The position numbers were made by a program, and so were the translations under genes. The notes beneath the pieces were generated by a model. It searched no databases, was not told where the DNA came from, and saw only the letters and a program-made list of their open reading frames with translations. A stretch of 5,538 nt of DNA, taken from assembly GCA_016867695.1 (NCBI GenBank), contig VGIY01000184.1:1-5538 (forward strand). The letters are read 5' to 3'. Positions 5,457 to 5,538 of the stretch are shown here, piece by piece (the first letter of the stretch is position 1; every line of letters begins with the position of its first letter). The DNA is from Candidatus Eiseniibacteriota bacterium (GTDB lineage Bacteria > Eisenbacteria > RBG-16-71-46 > CAIMUX01 > WJJG01).

Positions 5457-5462
5457 CCCTCC
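5457..5462 (-). promoter_or_regulatory. Shine-Dalgarno sequence deciding the infC start
   Basis: GGAGGG on the minus strand is the only strong anti-16S match upstream of infC. It is spaced 7 nt from ATC (5449), 17 nt from the out-of-frame ATG at 5439, and far from the GTG at 5407. The ATC is therefore the best-placed initiation codon. Confidence 0.65.
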
Positions 5463-5479
5463 GCGGGCGGCTGAGCCTG

Positions 5480-5523
5480 CTCCGGCCGGGCCGGAGACGA
5501 AAGAGGCGGCCGGCGGCCGCCTC
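5480..5523 (-). other. Two stem-loops in the infC leader, or end of an upstream transcript
   Basis: Two perfect stems lie side by side. GAGGCGGCC / GGCCGCCTC (5523-5503, 9 bp, 3-nt loop) is followed on the minus strand by TTTCGTC. CTCCGGC / GCCGGAG (5496-5480, 7 bp, 3-nt loop) comes next. The first could be a weak terminator of an upstream gene, which in many bacteria is thrS, or an attenuator of the infC operon; its T run is short. I see no convincing promoter in 5450-5538 and no supported gene upstream within the window. Confidence 0.45.
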
Positions 5524-5538
5524 TCGTGGATCATGCGC

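Noticed and set aside
4434..5534. Minus-strand open frame of 366 codons across infC, rpmI and rplT
   Set aside because: It is an out-of-frame shadow of three conserved genes. Its translation is low-complexity Arg/Gly/Pro with no recognisable domain.
1..5538. CRISPR arrays, insertion sequences, tRNA genes, defence or prophage genes
   Set aside because: No spaced direct repeats, transposase or phage motifs, or cloverleaf sequences are seen. The window is a conserved housekeeping cluster of even composition.

Overview
The window is very G+C-rich, and every gene I can support lies on the minus strand, so it reads from right to left. In transcription order it holds infC (IF3), rpmI (L35), rplT (L20), a small coiled-coil protein resembling ZapB, zapA, a 6S-like RNA ending in an intrinsic terminator, rny (RNase Y), folD, and the first half of xseA, which runs off the left edge. 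ZapA, a 6S RNA beside zapA, and RNase Y together suggest a Gram-negative, deltaproteobacterium-like lineage or a similar high-GC phylum. I cannot name a genus.

Right part (about 5538-4246): a hairpin-rich leader, then the translation operon infC-rpmI-rplT. The IF3 frame has a strong Shine-Dalgarno sequence 7 nt before an in-frame ATC. This gives a 179-residue protein, almost the length of E. coli IF3, and suggests that IF3 autoregulation through a rare start codon is kept. Compact GC hairpins fill both intergenic gaps. The pheS-pheT pair that often follows rplT is absent here.

Middle part (4224-3211): the coiled-coil gene has a good ribosome binding site just after rplT. A near-consensus sigma-70 promoter overlaps its stop codon and faces zapA. 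Nine bases after the zapA stop begins a sequence of about 190 nt that folds as a 6S RNA: a long closing stem, a central bubble with a small hairpin on its 3' side, and an interrupted terminal stem. It ends in a 10-bp hairpin and T tract. The 3' arm of the closing stem is also the 3' arm of the terminator hairpin, so the two folds exclude each other.

Left part (3210-1): rny, folD and xseA follow with short gaps and look like one operon. RNase Y is a membrane-anchored endoribonuclease, FolD makes one-carbon folates, and XseA is the large subunit of exonuclease VII. No clear promoter lies between the 6S terminator and rny, so these genes may depend on readthrough. Most of the window is conserved housekeeping. 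The noteworthy points are regulatory: the ATC start of infC, the 6S RNA with its competing folds, and the hairpins between genes.
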